From Bacteroidales bacterium (GTDB lineage Bacteria > Bacteroidota > Bacteroidia > Bacteroidales > UBA932): DNA of 64,000 bases. The notes under the pieces are model-generated. The model was not told the origin of the DNA, did not search any database, and saw only the letters and a list, made by a program, of their open reading frames with translations. The stretch spans positions 1 through 64,000 of the forward strand of contig JAFSJK010000010.1 of NCBI GenBank assembly GCA_017439305.1, written 5' to 3'. This document shows, one piece after another, positions 35,363-43,467 of the stretch (the first letter of the stretch is position 1; each line of letters starts with the position of its first letter). The translations under genes and the position numbers were made by a program.

Positions 35363-36706
35363 CTACTTGCAGAGCATGATGTCCAGGATCATGCGGTCGG
35401 TGGCCTGCATGCCGACGGAACCGATGGATCCCAGATTGCGGATGGTCTTTTCGATATCGTCCTCGATGATGCCGTCGGTGGAGGGGATGCAGGTACCCCG
35501 TAGGGCGAGGACGGCAGACTGGATGGCGCTGGAGACACCGGACGCGACCTTCATCGCGCAGCCGACCTTGGCGCCGTCGCACACCATGCCGGTGATGTTG
35601 CCGACCATGTTCTTGATGGCGGCGCACACCTGTTCATAGGTGCCACCTTGGAGGTAGACGATGCCGCAGGCGGAGCCGGTGGAGGCGACCACGCAGCCGC
35701 AGAGGGCCGACAGCTTGCCCAGGTATCCCTTGATGTGGATGGCCACGAGATTGCTCAGGATCAGGGCTCTGGCCAGTTTTTCGTCCGCAACGCCGTACTT
35801 GAGCGCATAAGCGATGATGGGCATCGACACTGTGATTCCCTGGTTGCCGCTGCCACTGTTGGACATCGCGGGAAGGGTGCAACCGGCCATGCGGGCGTCG
35901 GATGCCGCGGCCGTCATGCCCATGGCAAAACTCATGAGGTCATCGCCGAACACTTCCAGCTGGTTCTCCCGGATGGCCTTGCCTACGCGGAGGCCATAAT
36001 CTCCGTCCAACCCTTCCCTGGCCAGGGCGAGGTTCAGGGTGCGGTCTTCCAGAATGAACGCAATGTCTTCATACTCAGCCGTACAGGCGAAGTCATAGAT
36101 TTCCCGGACGGTGAGATGATAGTCCAGGGTGGTGCGGTCCTTCACGGCGGCACCGGATTCGGAAGACATCAGGATCCGGTCGGCGAAACTGGTTTCCACG
36201 ATCTTGTCGTGGTCGTCCTCGATGACGGCATAGGCGTGCGGGTGGACTTCGGCCGAGGCCCGGAGCCCTTCTCCGAGGGCGACGGTGGCTTTCACATACA
36301 GGAGATGGTCCGTATCGGCGACGGAAATCTTAACTCTCCTGGATGTGACGAGTTCTTTCGCCCGGGCGACGGCGCTTTCCGACACCCCGTGCAGGACTTC
36401 CAGGCCAAGGGCGGGGTTGCCGCATACGGCCCCGAGGGCAGCCGCGATGGGAAGTCCGACCATGCCGGTACCGGGGATGCCGACTCCCATCCCGTTCTTG
36501 AGGATGTTGCCGCTGACGGACACGGAAATGTTGAAATCGGCCGTCTGCCGCCAGAGGAGGCAGTCGCCGCAGCGGGTGCAGTTCTCCGAGATGATGTCCA
36601 CGGCCTTGGCGACGGCCAGGGCGACGGCGATGGGTTCGGTACAACCCAGCGCGGGTTTCACTTCCTTGTGGATGAGGCCGATGAGTTCGGCTTGGCGGTC
36701 GGTCAT
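35363..36706 (-). CDS. L-cysteine desulfidase-like protein (CyuA / UPF0597 family)
   Basis: The 447-residue protein has the family signature EVKPALGCTEPIAVALAVA (about 13-31), GNILKNGMGVGIPGTGMVGLPIAAALG, MSNSGSGNQGI and the C-terminal CGCVVASTGSACGI. Relatives break cysteine to pyruvate, sulfide and ammonia with a [4Fe-4S] cluster held by Cys residues of these motifs; the fold is shared with iron-sulfur serine dehydratases, so a serine-type activity is the alternative. I chose the ATG at 36706 (MTDRQAEL), which lies downstream of a promoter element; a start at 36760 would place the promoter inside the gene. Confidence 0.88.
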   Translation of the reverse strand: MTDRQAELIGLIHKEVKPALGCTEPIAVALAVAKAVDIISENCTRCGDCLLWRQTADFNISVSVSGNILKNGMGVGIPGTGMVGLPIAAALGAVCGNPALGLEVLHGVSESAVARAKELVTSRRVKISVADTDHLLYVKATVALGEGLRASAEVHPHAYAVIEDDHDKIVETSFADRILMSSESGAAVKDRTTLDYHLTVREIYDFACTAEYEDIAFILEDRTLNLALAREGLDGDYGLRVGKAIRENQLEVFGDDLMSFAMGMTAAASDARMAGCTLPAMSNSGSGNQGITVSMPIIAYALKYGVADEKLARALILSNLVAIHIKGYLGKLSALCGCVVASTGSACGIVYLQGGTYEQVCAAIKNMVGNITGMVCDGAKVGCAMKVASGVSSAIQSAVLALRGTCIPSTDGIIEDDIEKTIRNLGSIGSVGMQATDRMILDIMLCK

Positions 36707-36729
36707 TGCATTCAAATTGGGGAGTCTTA

Positions 36730-36737
36730 CAAATGTA
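36730..36737 (-). promoter_or_regulatory. -7 promoter element of the cysteine desulfidase gene
   Basis: The minus strand reads TACATTTG, 23 bases before the ATG at 36706. Confidence 0.6.
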
Positions 36738-36768
36738 ACCTCTTTTTGCACGAAAAGCAAATAATCAT

Positions 36769-36776
36769 TATCTTTG
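36769..36776 (+). promoter_or_regulatory. -7 promoter element of the second GH3 gene
   Basis: TATCTTTG, 31 bases before the ATG at 36808. The divergent -7 elements at 36730 and 36769 face opposite ways within 47 bases. Confidence 0.7.
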
Positions 36777-36807
36777 AAAATTGGATAAAACTGACAACCT
36801 ATTTACG

Positions 36808-39138
36808 ATGACTCCGATCAAATCTCTCCTGAAGGCCCTGGCCTTCACCCTCGTCACCGCGGCCGCCGTCGCCTGCGGCGGCAAAGCCCCCGCCGTCAAA
36901 CCCGCCATCGCCCCCGACAAGGATGTCGAAGCGAAGGTGGAGAAAGTCCTCAAGGGAATGACCCTGGAGGAGAAGGCCGGACAGATGGTCCAGATCTCCA
37001 TCATGGCCATTGAGAACAGCACGCGGGACGACGTGGACCCGGCGAAGATGGATGTCATTTTCGGAAAGTACAAGGTGGGCTCCATCCTGAACGTGATGCA
37101 GGACCGCGCCTTCCCGCGCGAGAAGACGGCGGACTACCTGACCAAGATCCAGGAGAGTTCGATGAAGAATATCGGCATTCCCTGCATCTACGGCCTGGAC
37201 ATGATCCATGGTGCCAGCTATCTGACCGACGGAACGCTGTTCCCGCAGGAAATCAACCTGGCCGCCACGTTCAACCGCGAGTATGCGAAGGCGATGGGCG
37301 AGGCGATGGCTTACGAGACTCGCGCCGCCCAGTGCCCGTGGGTATTTTCCCCGGTGATGGACCTTGGACGTGACGCCCGCTGGCCGCGTCTTTGGGAGAG
37401 CTTCGGCGAGGATCCGTACCTGCAGGCCGAAATGGCCCGCACCGAGACCGTGGCCATCCAGGGCGAGGATCCCAACCACATCGACCTGGAACACGCGGCC
37501 GTGAGCATCAAGCATTTCATGGGCTACGGCGTTCCGCACACCGGCAAGGACCGTACACCGGCCTATATCGCCGAGAACGACCTCCGCGAAAAGTTCTTCC
37601 GCCCGTTCAAGGAGTGCTTCCAGGCCGGCGCCCTCACGGCGATGGTCAATTCCGCCTCGATCAACGGCGTCCCCACCCATGCCAATGCGGTCCTTCTGAC
37701 CGGATGGGTGAAGGAGCAGCTGGGCTGGGACGGCATGTTCGTGACCGACTGGGCCGACATCGACAACCTCTTTACCCGTGACCATGTGGCCGCCGACAAG
37801 CGGGAGGCCGTGAAAATGGGTGTCAACGCCGGCATCGACATGATCATGGATCCGTACGATCCCGAGTGCTGCAACGTCATCGTTGACCTGGTGAAGGCCG
37901 GCGACATCCCGATGGCCCGCATCGACGATGCCGTGCGCCGCATCCTGCGCCTGAAGGTCCGTCTGGGCCTGTTTGACAACCCGACCTGGAGCCGCGAGTA
38001 TCCCGATTTCGCATCGGAAAAGTTCACGAAGGCTTCCTATGCCGCCGCCGTGGAGTCGGAGGTTCTCCTCAAGAATGAAGGCATCCTTCCGCTCAAGGGT
38101 ACCGAACGCATCCTCGTCACCGGTCCCAACGCCAACAGCCTCCGTACCCTGAACGGTGGCTGGTCCTATACCTGGCAGGGAGAGGGGGATGCTTTTGTCC
38201 CGCAGTACAATACCATTCTGGAGGCCCTGCAGGCCCGTTTCCCGAAGGTGACCTACCAGCCGGGCGTCCAGTATGACAGCGCCGGGATGAACTGGCAGTC
38301 GGAGAATGCTTCCGGAATTGCCGCGGCCGTCTCCGCCGCCCGCGGTGCCGATGTCATCATCGCCTGCGTGGGAGAGAACAGCTACTGCGAAACCCCCGGC
38401 AACATGGACGACCTGAACCTCTCCGAGAACCAGAAGAACCTCGTCCGCGCCCTGGCCGCTACCGGGAAACCGGTCATCCTCGTGCTGAACGAGGGCCGTC
38501 CCCGCATCATCGGTGACATCGAGCCGCTGGCGAAGGCCGTCGTGGACGTGATGCTCCCTTCCAACTACGGAGGAGATGCCCTGGCCGCCCTCCTTGCCGG
38601 CGACGAGAACTTCTCCGGCAAGCTTCCGTTCACCTATTCCAAGCGTATCAACGCTCTCCATACCTATGATTACAAGGTCTCCGAGCACCGCGAGGTGATG
38701 GACGGATCCTACAACTACGACGCCATCATGGACGTGCAGTGGCCCTTCGGTTTCGGCCTCAGCTACACGACCTTCGCTTACAGCGACTTCAAGCTGGAGA
38801 GCCCGGCCGGTTTCAAGGCCGGCGATGTCCTGAAGGTCTCCGTCAAGGTAACTAACACCGGCGACCGCGCTGGCAAGGAAGCCGTCCTTGTGTACAGTTC
38901 CGACCTCGTCGCCTCCCTCATCCCGGACGTTAAGCGTCTCCGCGGCTTCGAGAAGGTCGCCCTGGAACCGGGGGAGAGCAAGACGGTCACCTTCGAAATC
39001 CCCGCCCACGAACTTGCCTTCGTCGGTGCCGACAACAAGTGGCGCCTGGAGGAAGGGGATTTCCGCCTGAGCTGCGGCGGCCTGGGTGCCATGGTCCGCT
39101 GCACCGAAACCAAAGTTTGGGAAACGCCTAATATCTAA
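36808..39138 (+). CDS. GH3 beta-glucosidase lipoprotein
   Basis: The 776-residue lipoprotein (lipobox AVAC) has a GH3 N-domain beginning MTLEEKAGQMVQISI, YGLDMIHGASYL and VSIKHFMGYGVPHTGKDRTPAYI, with nucleophile Asp in FVTDWADIDN (about 314), a C-domain with CVGENSYCETPGNMDDLNL (acid/base region) and a terminal Fn3-like domain. The pattern is that of the exo-beta-glucosidases found beside xyloglucan and beta-glucan loci in Bacteroides. I used ATG 36808 instead of a TTG at 36781 because the promoter lies directly upstream. A sugar kinase follows after 6 bases. Confidence 0.92.
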   Translation: MTPIKSLLKALAFTLVTAAAVACGGKAPAVKPAIAPDKDVEAKVEKVLKGMTLEEKAGQMVQISIMAIENSTRDDVDPAKMDVIFGKYKVGSILNVMQDRAFPREKTADYLTKIQESSMKNIGIPCIYGLDMIHGASYLTDGTLFPQEINLAATFNREYAKAMGEAMAYETRAAQCPWVFSPVMDLGRDARWPRLWESFGEDPYLQAEMARTETVAIQGEDPNHIDLEHAAVSIKHFMGYGVPHTGKDRTPAYIAENDLREKFFRPFKECFQAGALTAMVNSASINGVPTHANAVLLTGWVKEQLGWDGMFVTDWADIDNLFTRDHVAADKREAVKMGVNAGIDMIMDPYDPECCNVIVDLVKAGDIPMARIDDAVRRILRLKVRLGLFDNPTWSREYPDFASEKFTKASYAAAVESEVLLKNEGILPLKGTERILVTGPNANSLRTLNGGWSYTWQGEGDAFVPQYNTILEALQARFPKVTYQPGVQYDSAGMNWQSENASGIAAAVSAARGADVIIACVGENSYCETPGNMDDLNLSENQKNLVRALAATGKPVILVLNEGRPRIIGDIEPLAKAVVDVMLPSNYGGDALAALLAGDENFSGKLPFTYSKRINALHTYDYKVSEHREVMDGSYNYDAIMDVQWPFGFGLSYTTFAYSDFKLESPAGFKAGDVLKVSVKVTNTGDRAGKEAVLVYSSDLVASLIPDVKRLRGFEKVALEPGESKTVTFEIPAHELAFVGADNKWRLEEGDFRLSCGGLGAMVRCTETKVWETPNI

Positions 39139-39144
39139 TGCTAT

Positions 39145-40230
39145 ATGAAAACTCTGGAAGAACTCAAATCCATTGTTGCTCAGTTCGCCATCCAGGGACA
39201 GGTCCTGGAAATCAAGCCGCTTGGCAACGGCCTCATCAACGACACCCTGCTCGTCAAGACCGACGGGCCTGACAACTATGTCCTCCAGCGCGTGAACAAT
39301 GCGATCTTCAAGGATGTGGAACTGCTCCAGCACAACATCGACTGTGCGACGGCCCATATCCGGCGGAAACTTGCCGGCGATCCCGACATCGACCGGAAAG
39401 TGTTGACCTTCATCCCCTGCAAGGCTACCGGAAAGACCTACTGGACCGACGGGGAGACATTCTGGCGCATCTCTGTCTTCATCAAGGACGCCTACACTTA
39501 CGAGACGGTGAATCCGGAGTATTCCTATTACGCCGGCAAGGCGTTCGGCCAGTTCGAGGCCATGCTTTCCGACATTCCGGACACCCTGGGCGAGACCATT
39601 CCGGATTTCCACAACATGGAACTCCGCGCCCGGCAGCTTGCCGAGGCCGTGGCGGCTGATCCGGTGGGCCGGATGGCGGAACCCGAGGTACAGGCCATCC
39701 TGGCCGACCTCAAGCCTTTTGAGGAGGAAATGTGCAAGGCGGAACGCATGTACCGCGAAGGCGTGCTCCCGAAGCGCATCTGCCACTGCGATACCAAGGT
39801 GAACAACATGATGTTCGACAAGGATGGCAACATCCTCTGCGTCATCGACCTGGATACCCTGATGCCTTCCTTCGTCTTCTCCGATTTCGGCGATTTCCTC
39901 CGGACGGCCGCCAACACCGTCGCCGAGGACGATCCCGCCGTGGAGAAGGTCGATTTCAGGATGGACATCTTCGAAGCCTTCGCGAAGGGCTATGTGGAGT
40001 CCGCCAAGGTGTTCCTGACACCGGTCGAGAAGGAGAACCTTCCGTACGCTGCCTGCCTCTTCCCGTACATGCAGGCCGTCCGTTTCTTCGCCGACTACAT
40101 CAACGGCGACACCTACTACAAGATCAAGTATCCCGAGCATAATCTGGTGCGTACCCGCAACCAGGTCGCCCTCTTCCATGCGGCCTACGCGAAGGTCCCG
40201 CAGATGAAGGCGTTCATCGAAAGCCTGTAA
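39145..40230 (+). CDS. APH-family phosphotransferase, probably a sugar 1-kinase (NahK-like)
   Basis: The 361-residue cytoplasmic kinase has an aminoglycoside/choline-kinase fold: NGLINDTLLVKTDGPDNYVLQRVN near the start (ATP loop), the catalytic HCDTKVNNMMF (about 212-222) and the metal motif VIDLDTLMPSFVFSDFGDFLR. Relatives in Bacteroidota and bifidobacteria phosphorylate N-acetylhexosamines or other sugars at C1. A nucleotidyltransferase follows after 6 bases and a secreted GH3 precedes, which suggests a salvage step: liberated sugar to sugar-1-phosphate to GDP-sugar. The substrate is not determined by sequence alone. Confidence 0.85.
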   Translation: MKTLEELKSIVAQFAIQGQVLEIKPLGNGLINDTLLVKTDGPDNYVLQRVNNAIFKDVELLQHNIDCATAHIRRKLAGDPDIDRKVLTFIPCKATGKTYWTDGETFWRISVFIKDAYTYETVNPEYSYYAGKAFGQFEAMLSDIPDTLGETIPDFHNMELRARQLAEAVAADPVGRMAEPEVQAILADLKPFEEEMCKAERMYREGVLPKRICHCDTKVNNMMFDKDGNILCVIDLDTLMPSFVFSDFGDFLRTAANTVAEDDPAVEKVDFRMDIFEAFAKGYVESAKVFLTPVEKENLPYAACLFPYMQAVRFFADYINGDTYYKIKYPEHNLVRTRNQVALFHAAYAKVPQMKAFIESL

Positions 40231-40236
40231 TCTGTC

Positions 40237-41286
40237 ATGGACACGCATGTCGTGATTATGGCCGGAGGCATCGGCAGCCGCCTCTGGCCGCTGTCCACGC
40301 CGGAATGCCCGAAGCAGTTCATCGATGTGCTGGGTGTGGGGAAAACCCTCATCCAGCTCACGGTGGAACGCTTCCTGCCCGTTTGCGCCCCCGACCATTT
40401 CTGGGTGGTTACGTCGGAACGGTATGTGGACATGGTCCGGGAGCAGCTTCCCGGGATTCCTGCGGAGCAGATCCTCGCCGAACCGGAGCCGCGCAATACG
40501 GCACCCTGCATCGCCTACGCCTGCTGGAAGATTTCCGAACGTTATCCGAATGCCAACATTGTCGTTACCCCTGCCGACGCGCTGGTGCTGAAGACGGCGG
40601 AGTTCGCCGAGGTGATCCGGAAGGCGCTGGCCGTAACGGATGGAACCGATGCCATCGTCACCGTGGGAATCGCCCCCACGCGCCCCGAGACCGGTTACGG
40701 TTATATCTTCGCCTCGGAAGCCGTGAAGGGAGAGGTGGTCAAGGTTTCCGCTTTCAAGGAGAAACCTGACCTGGCCACGGCGGAAGCCTACCTCGCGGAC
40801 GGCCATTATTTCTGGAATGCCGGCATCTTTGTCTGGAATGCGAGGACCATCACCGGTCAGCTCCGGGCCTACGCTCCGCAGATTGCGGGGGTAATGGACA
40901 CGATCGCTCCCGCCCTGTTCACCGATGCCGAAGCCTCCGTGGTCCGGAAGCTTTTCCCGACCTGCGACAAGATATCCATCGACTATGCGGTCATGGAAAA
41001 ATCCCGGAATATCCACGTGATCGCCGAAGACCTGGGCTGGAGCGATCTCGGAAGCTGGGGCTCCATCCAGACGCACATCGTTCCGGATGGGGACGGGAAT
41101 GCTGTCATCGGCGGAGATGTCCGCCTCTTCGGCTGCAAGGATTGTTTCGTCCATACCGCCGGAGAGAAGACCGTGGTCGTGGAAGGGCTTGAGGGTTACA
41201 TCGTTGCAGAATCCGCAGACCGTCTGCTGGTCTGCCGACTCTCCGAGGAACAGCGGATTAAGGAATATTCTTCCGAAAAAAATTGA
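40237..41286 (+). CDS. manC: mannose-1-phosphate guanylyltransferase (GDP-mannose pyrophosphorylase)
   Basis: The 349-residue nucleotidyltransferase has the signature MAGGIGSRLWPLSTPECPKQF (about 8-28), EPEPRNTAPCIAYA, ETGYGYIF, FKEKPDLATAEAYL and YFWNAGIFVWNA. It joins GTP and mannose-1-phosphate to give GDP-mannose. It is the short single-domain form without the phosphomannose isomerase half. Pairing with a sugar 1-kinase leaves open that the true sugar is not mannose. The start is 6 bases after the kinase stop. Confidence 0.9.
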   Translation: MDTHVVIMAGGIGSRLWPLSTPECPKQFIDVLGVGKTLIQLTVERFLPVCAPDHFWVVTSERYVDMVREQLPGIPAEQILAEPEPRNTAPCIAYACWKISERYPNANIVVTPADALVLKTAEFAEVIRKALAVTDGTDAIVTVGIAPTRPETGYGYIFASEAVKGEVVKVSAFKEKPDLATAEAYLADGHYFWNAGIFVWNARTITGQLRAYAPQIAGVMDTIAPALFTDAEASVVRKLFPTCDKISIDYAVMEKSRNIHVIAEDLGWSDLGSWGSIQTHIVPDGDGNAVIGGDVRLFGCKDCFVHTAGEKTVVVEGLEGYIVAESADRLLVCRLSEEQRIKEYSSEKN

Positions 41287-41316
41287 AAAAACGCTTGCGG
41301 AATCAAAAAAAGTGAC

Positions 41317-41324
41317 TACCTTTG
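41317..41324 (+). promoter_or_regulatory. -7 promoter element of the tRNA-Lys pair
   Basis: TACCTTTG, 25 bases before the first tRNA, with a TTG at 41295-41297 as candidate -33 element (19-base spacing). Confidence 0.7.
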
Positions 41325-41349
41325 CAATCCCGTTTGGGAAAACACGGAG

Positions 41350-41422
41350 GACTCGTTAGCTCAGTTGGTAGAGCACAACACTTTTAATGTTGGGGTCTCG
41401 GGTTCGAGCCCCGAACGGGTCA
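41350..41422 (+). tRNA. tRNA-Lys (anticodon UUU)
   Basis: The acceptor stem GACTCGT pairs with ACGGGTC (one G-U pair), the D arm is GCTCAGTTGGTAGAGC, and the anticodon stem CAACA/TGTTG closes the loop CTTTTAA, giving TTT. The T arm is TCGGG-TTCGAGC-CCCGA. CCA is not encoded after the discriminator base. Confidence 0.95.
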
Positions 41423-41453
41423 CAAAGGAAGCGGGTCTTCCAGAGCATTACCA

Positions 41454-41526
<73 letters not shown>

Positions 41527-41530
41527 CTTG

Positions 41531-41568
41531 AAAAAAGATCGGAGAAATCCGGTCTTTTTTCTTTTTTA
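41531..41568 (+). terminator. terminator of the tRNA-Lys unit
   Basis: GATCGGA pairs with TCCGGTC (41537-41553), flanked by AAAAAA and followed by TTTTTTCTTTTTT. Confidence 0.85.
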
Positions 41569-41572
41569 TCAT

Positions 41573-41580
41573 TATATTTG
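41573..41580 (+). promoter_or_regulatory. -7 promoter element of the EF-hand-like protein gene
   Basis: TATATTTG, 36 bases before the ATG at 41617. Confidence 0.7.
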
Positions 41581-41616
41581 TCCCTGCTGAACACAACACT
41601 AAACACTTTTATACAA

Positions 41617-42150
41617 ATGAATCTCAGTGACATCCTCCTGCAGCAGGTGACCAAGAGCGTTGCCGGCAGCAACATCCAGATCCCCCAGAACCTCCAGCAG
41701 CAGGTCCTCGGCGGACTGTCCGATTCCATCCTTGGCAGCCTCGCCAAGACGGCGACCGCCCCGGGCGGCCTCGACCAGATCAAGGGTCTCCTCACCGGCC
41801 AGGCCGATGCGGCCAAGAGCCCGATTACGGCCCTCGCTGGCAATATCTTCAACTCTAACGTCCTTTCCAAGCTCAAGCTCGGCGCTGCCGGCGCTGCGCT
41901 CCTCGCTTTCATCCCCAAGATCATGGGCGGGCTCAAGGGCATCATCAAGGACCAGGACGGTGACGGCGACGTGGACCTGAACGACGTCCTCATCACCCTC
42001 AAGGGCGGCAGTGGCAACATCCTCGGTTCCATCCTGGGCGGTGCACTCGCAGGAGGAGCCAGCGCCCAGCCCAAGGCCAGTACCGGTGGCAGCGTGCTCG
42101 GCAGCATTGCCGGCAGCGTGCTTGGCGGCATCTTCGGCAAGAAGAAATAA
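41617..42150 (+). CDS. small Gly/Ala-rich protein with an EF-hand/dockerin-like calcium loop
   Basis: The 177-residue protein starts MNLSDILLQQVTKSVAGSN. No signal peptide is visible. The middle has a hydrophobic helix (LGAAGAALLAFIPKIMGGLK, about 88-107), then KDQDGDGDVDLNDVLITLK (about 111-129), which matches the calcium loop of EF-hands and dockerins (acidic residues at loop positions 1, 3, 5, 9 and 12). The C-terminus repeats GSILGGALAGGA and GSVLGSIAGSVLGGIFGKKK, glycine-zipper-like. The N-terminal third recalls DUF937-type proteins. I do not recognise a function. Own promoter and own terminator. Confidence 0.8.
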   Translation: MNLSDILLQQVTKSVAGSNIQIPQNLQQQVLGGLSDSILGSLAKTATAPGGLDQIKGLLTGQADAAKSPITALAGNIFNSNVLSKLKLGAAGAALLAFIPKIMGGLKGIIKDQDGDGDVDLNDVLITLKGGSGNILGSILGGALAGGASAQPKASTGGSVLGSIAGSVLGGIFGKKK

Positions 42151-42169
42151 TCCGGTCCTGCATTTTCGT

Positions 42170-42200
42170 ACGGGCGACCCTGCAAGGGCCGCCCGTTTTC
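42170..42200 (+). terminator. terminator after the EF-hand-like gene
   Basis: ACGGGCG (42170-42176) pairs with CGCCCGT, with an inner CCCT/AGGG pair, followed by TTTTC. Confidence 0.75.
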
Positions 42201-42243
42201 GTCTCCGGACTCCCTGAGGATTGCAAATGTGGCGGGGATTCCG

Positions 42244-42251
42244 TATTTTTG
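42244..42251 (+). promoter_or_regulatory. -7 promoter element of the glycolipid-like operon
   Basis: TATTTTTG lies immediately before the first ATGs (42253 and 42259) of the transporter gene. It would give an mRNA with almost no leader. No other promoter is obvious until 51888, so all nine genes to 51883 could be one transcript. Confidence 0.6.
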
Positions 42252-42252
42252 T

Positions 42253-42612
42253 ATGATTATGTGGAAACTTGTCATCCTTGCCGTCACCCAAAGCGCTTTC
42301 CTCTGCGGAGGACAGGTGCTGCTGAAACTGGGGCTTGCCGCCTCAGGGCCGTTCAGTTGGTCCTGGGCTTTTTTCAGGAGCCAGCTCACGAACTGGTGGT
42401 TCCTCTTCTGCGGCCTCTCTTTCGGGGTTGCGACGGTTCTTTGGCTGTATATCCTGAAGCATTTTCCCTTCAGCATCGCCTATCCGCTTTCCTGCCTGAG
42501 CTATGCGTTCGGGATGGTGGCTGCCATCCTCGTGTTCCATGAGCAGGTGAACTGGGTCCAGTGGCTTGGCGTGTTTCTTGTCATGACAGGTTGTGTTTTG
42601 ATTGCGAGATGA
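42253..42612 (+). CDS. small four-helix EamA/SMR-like membrane protein
   Basis: A 119-residue protein (ATG 42253; 42259 is possible) with four predicted helices: about 4-24, 44-62, 68-90 and 98-118. GGQVLLKLGL near the start and YPLSCLSYAFGMVAAILVFHEQVNWVQWLGVFLVMTGCVLI at the end are like small multidrug-resistance and ArnE-type lipid-sugar flippase subunits. Members work as dimers. As the first gene of the cluster, it may flip a lipid-linked sugar across the inner membrane. Its stop overlaps the LolA-like start. Confidence 0.8.
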   Translation: MIMWKLVILAVTQSAFLCGGQVLLKLGLAASGPFSWSWAFFRSQLTNWWFLFCGLSFGVATVLWLYILKHFPFSIAYPLSCLSYAFGMVAAILVFHEQVNWVQWLGVFLVMTGCVLIAR

Positions 42613-43130
42613 GAAGACTGATCCTATTCATAGCCGCCATGGTGTTGTCCCTGTCCGCATCGGCCCAGCCGGAAATCCTGGACCGGTTGAAGGAGGCCAA
42701 TGCCTATGAGACCCTGCAGCTCTCCTTCGTCCAGACCCGGCACAGCGCGATGCTTGCGGACAATCTGGTGAGTGAAGGCCGGTTGTATCTGGCCTCGCCG
42801 GACCGCGTGCGCTGGGAGGTGATGAAACCATTCCACAGCGTGTTCGTATCGCAGGGGGAGCTGGCTATCCGCGGCCGCCGCTTCCGGATGCCCTCGGAGA
42901 AGGATTTTTCCGCCACGGTGTTGGAAGGGGAGGACTATTCCATCAAACTGATTCCCCTTCGCAGGGACCTTAAATCGCTTTTCCGGGAAATCGTTATCCA
43001 CGCAGACAAGCGCTCGTTGCAGATTCGTTCCGCCGTGCTTGTCAATCCGGACGGCGACTGGACCCTGCTGGAATTCAAGGATATCCTGACGGACCGGCCG
43101 GTGGATCCCAAACTCTTTGAAGAAGAATAA
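42609..43130 (+). CDS. LolA-like periplasmic lipid/lipoprotein carrier
   Basis: The 173-residue secreted protein has a Sec signal (MRRLILFIAAMVLSLSASAQ). The rest has the LolA pattern: ANAYETLQLSFVQTRHSAML, GRLYLASPDRVRWEVMKPFHSVFV and a half-barrel of strands. Besides lipoproteins, LolA relatives in aryl-polyene and flexirubin clusters are thought to carry the lipid product to the outer membrane. The ATG overlaps the previous stop (ATGA). Confidence 0.86.
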   Translation: MRRLILFIAAMVLSLSASAQPEILDRLKEANAYETLQLSFVQTRHSAMLADNLVSEGRLYLASPDRVRWEVMKPFHSVFVSQGELAIRGRRFRMPSEKDFSATVLEGEDYSIKLIPLRRDLKSLFREIVIHADKRSLQIRSAVLVNPDGDWTLLEFKDILTDRPVDPKLFEEE

Positions 43131-43131
43131 G

Positions 43132-43467
43132 ATGCTGCAGGGGATCCTCTATGAAACCATATCTTCCGATGCGGCTGGCGCCACGGTCCGCCTGCTGCCG
43201 GACAGTCCTGTGTACCAAGGGCATTTCCCGGGGTATCCCATCACGCCGGGCGTTTGCCTGGTGGATATCGCCCTGGAACTGATTTCCGAAAGAGCGGGCC
43301 GTCCCGTCCGCCTGGCCGCTGCGAAGAATATCAAGTTCACGAGTCCGGTCATTCCGTCCGGGGAGACGCAGCTCCGCTTCAATCTCTCCGGAGAAGGAAC
43401 CGTCCGGACCGTCGAAGTCCTGTCCGGAGAGACCCTCTGTGCCAAGATGACCCTGACCGTGGAATGA
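43132..43467 (+). CDS. hotdog-fold 3-hydroxyacyl dehydratase-like protein (FabZ/ApeI type)
   Basis: The 111-residue hotdog protein has the active-site stretch YQGHFPGYPITPGVCLVDIALELI (about 25-48): the His of HFPGYP is present and the second acidic residue is an Asp in LVDIA where FabZ has Glu. KNIKFTSPVIPSGETQLRF follows. FabA/FabZ-type enzymes dehydrate 3-hydroxyacyl-ACP, but similar small proteins in aryl-polyene clusters act as dehydratases or thioesterases. No ACP gene is near. The ATG is one base after the LolA stop; a TTG at 43117 is less likely. Confidence 0.83.
   Translation: MLQGILYETISSDAAGATVRLLPDSPVYQGHFPGYPITPGVCLVDIALELISERAGRPVRLAAAKNIKFTSPVIPSGETQLRFNLSGEGTVRTVEVLSGETLCAKMTLTVE

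Noticed and set aside
36799-41154. A 1451-codon open frame on the minus strand opposite the GH3, kinase and ManC genes
   Set aside because: It mirrors three well-recognised plus-strand genes. Its predicted protein is a low-complexity mix rich in Gly, His and Asp, as expected for the antisense frame of GC-rich codons, and it has no family motif.
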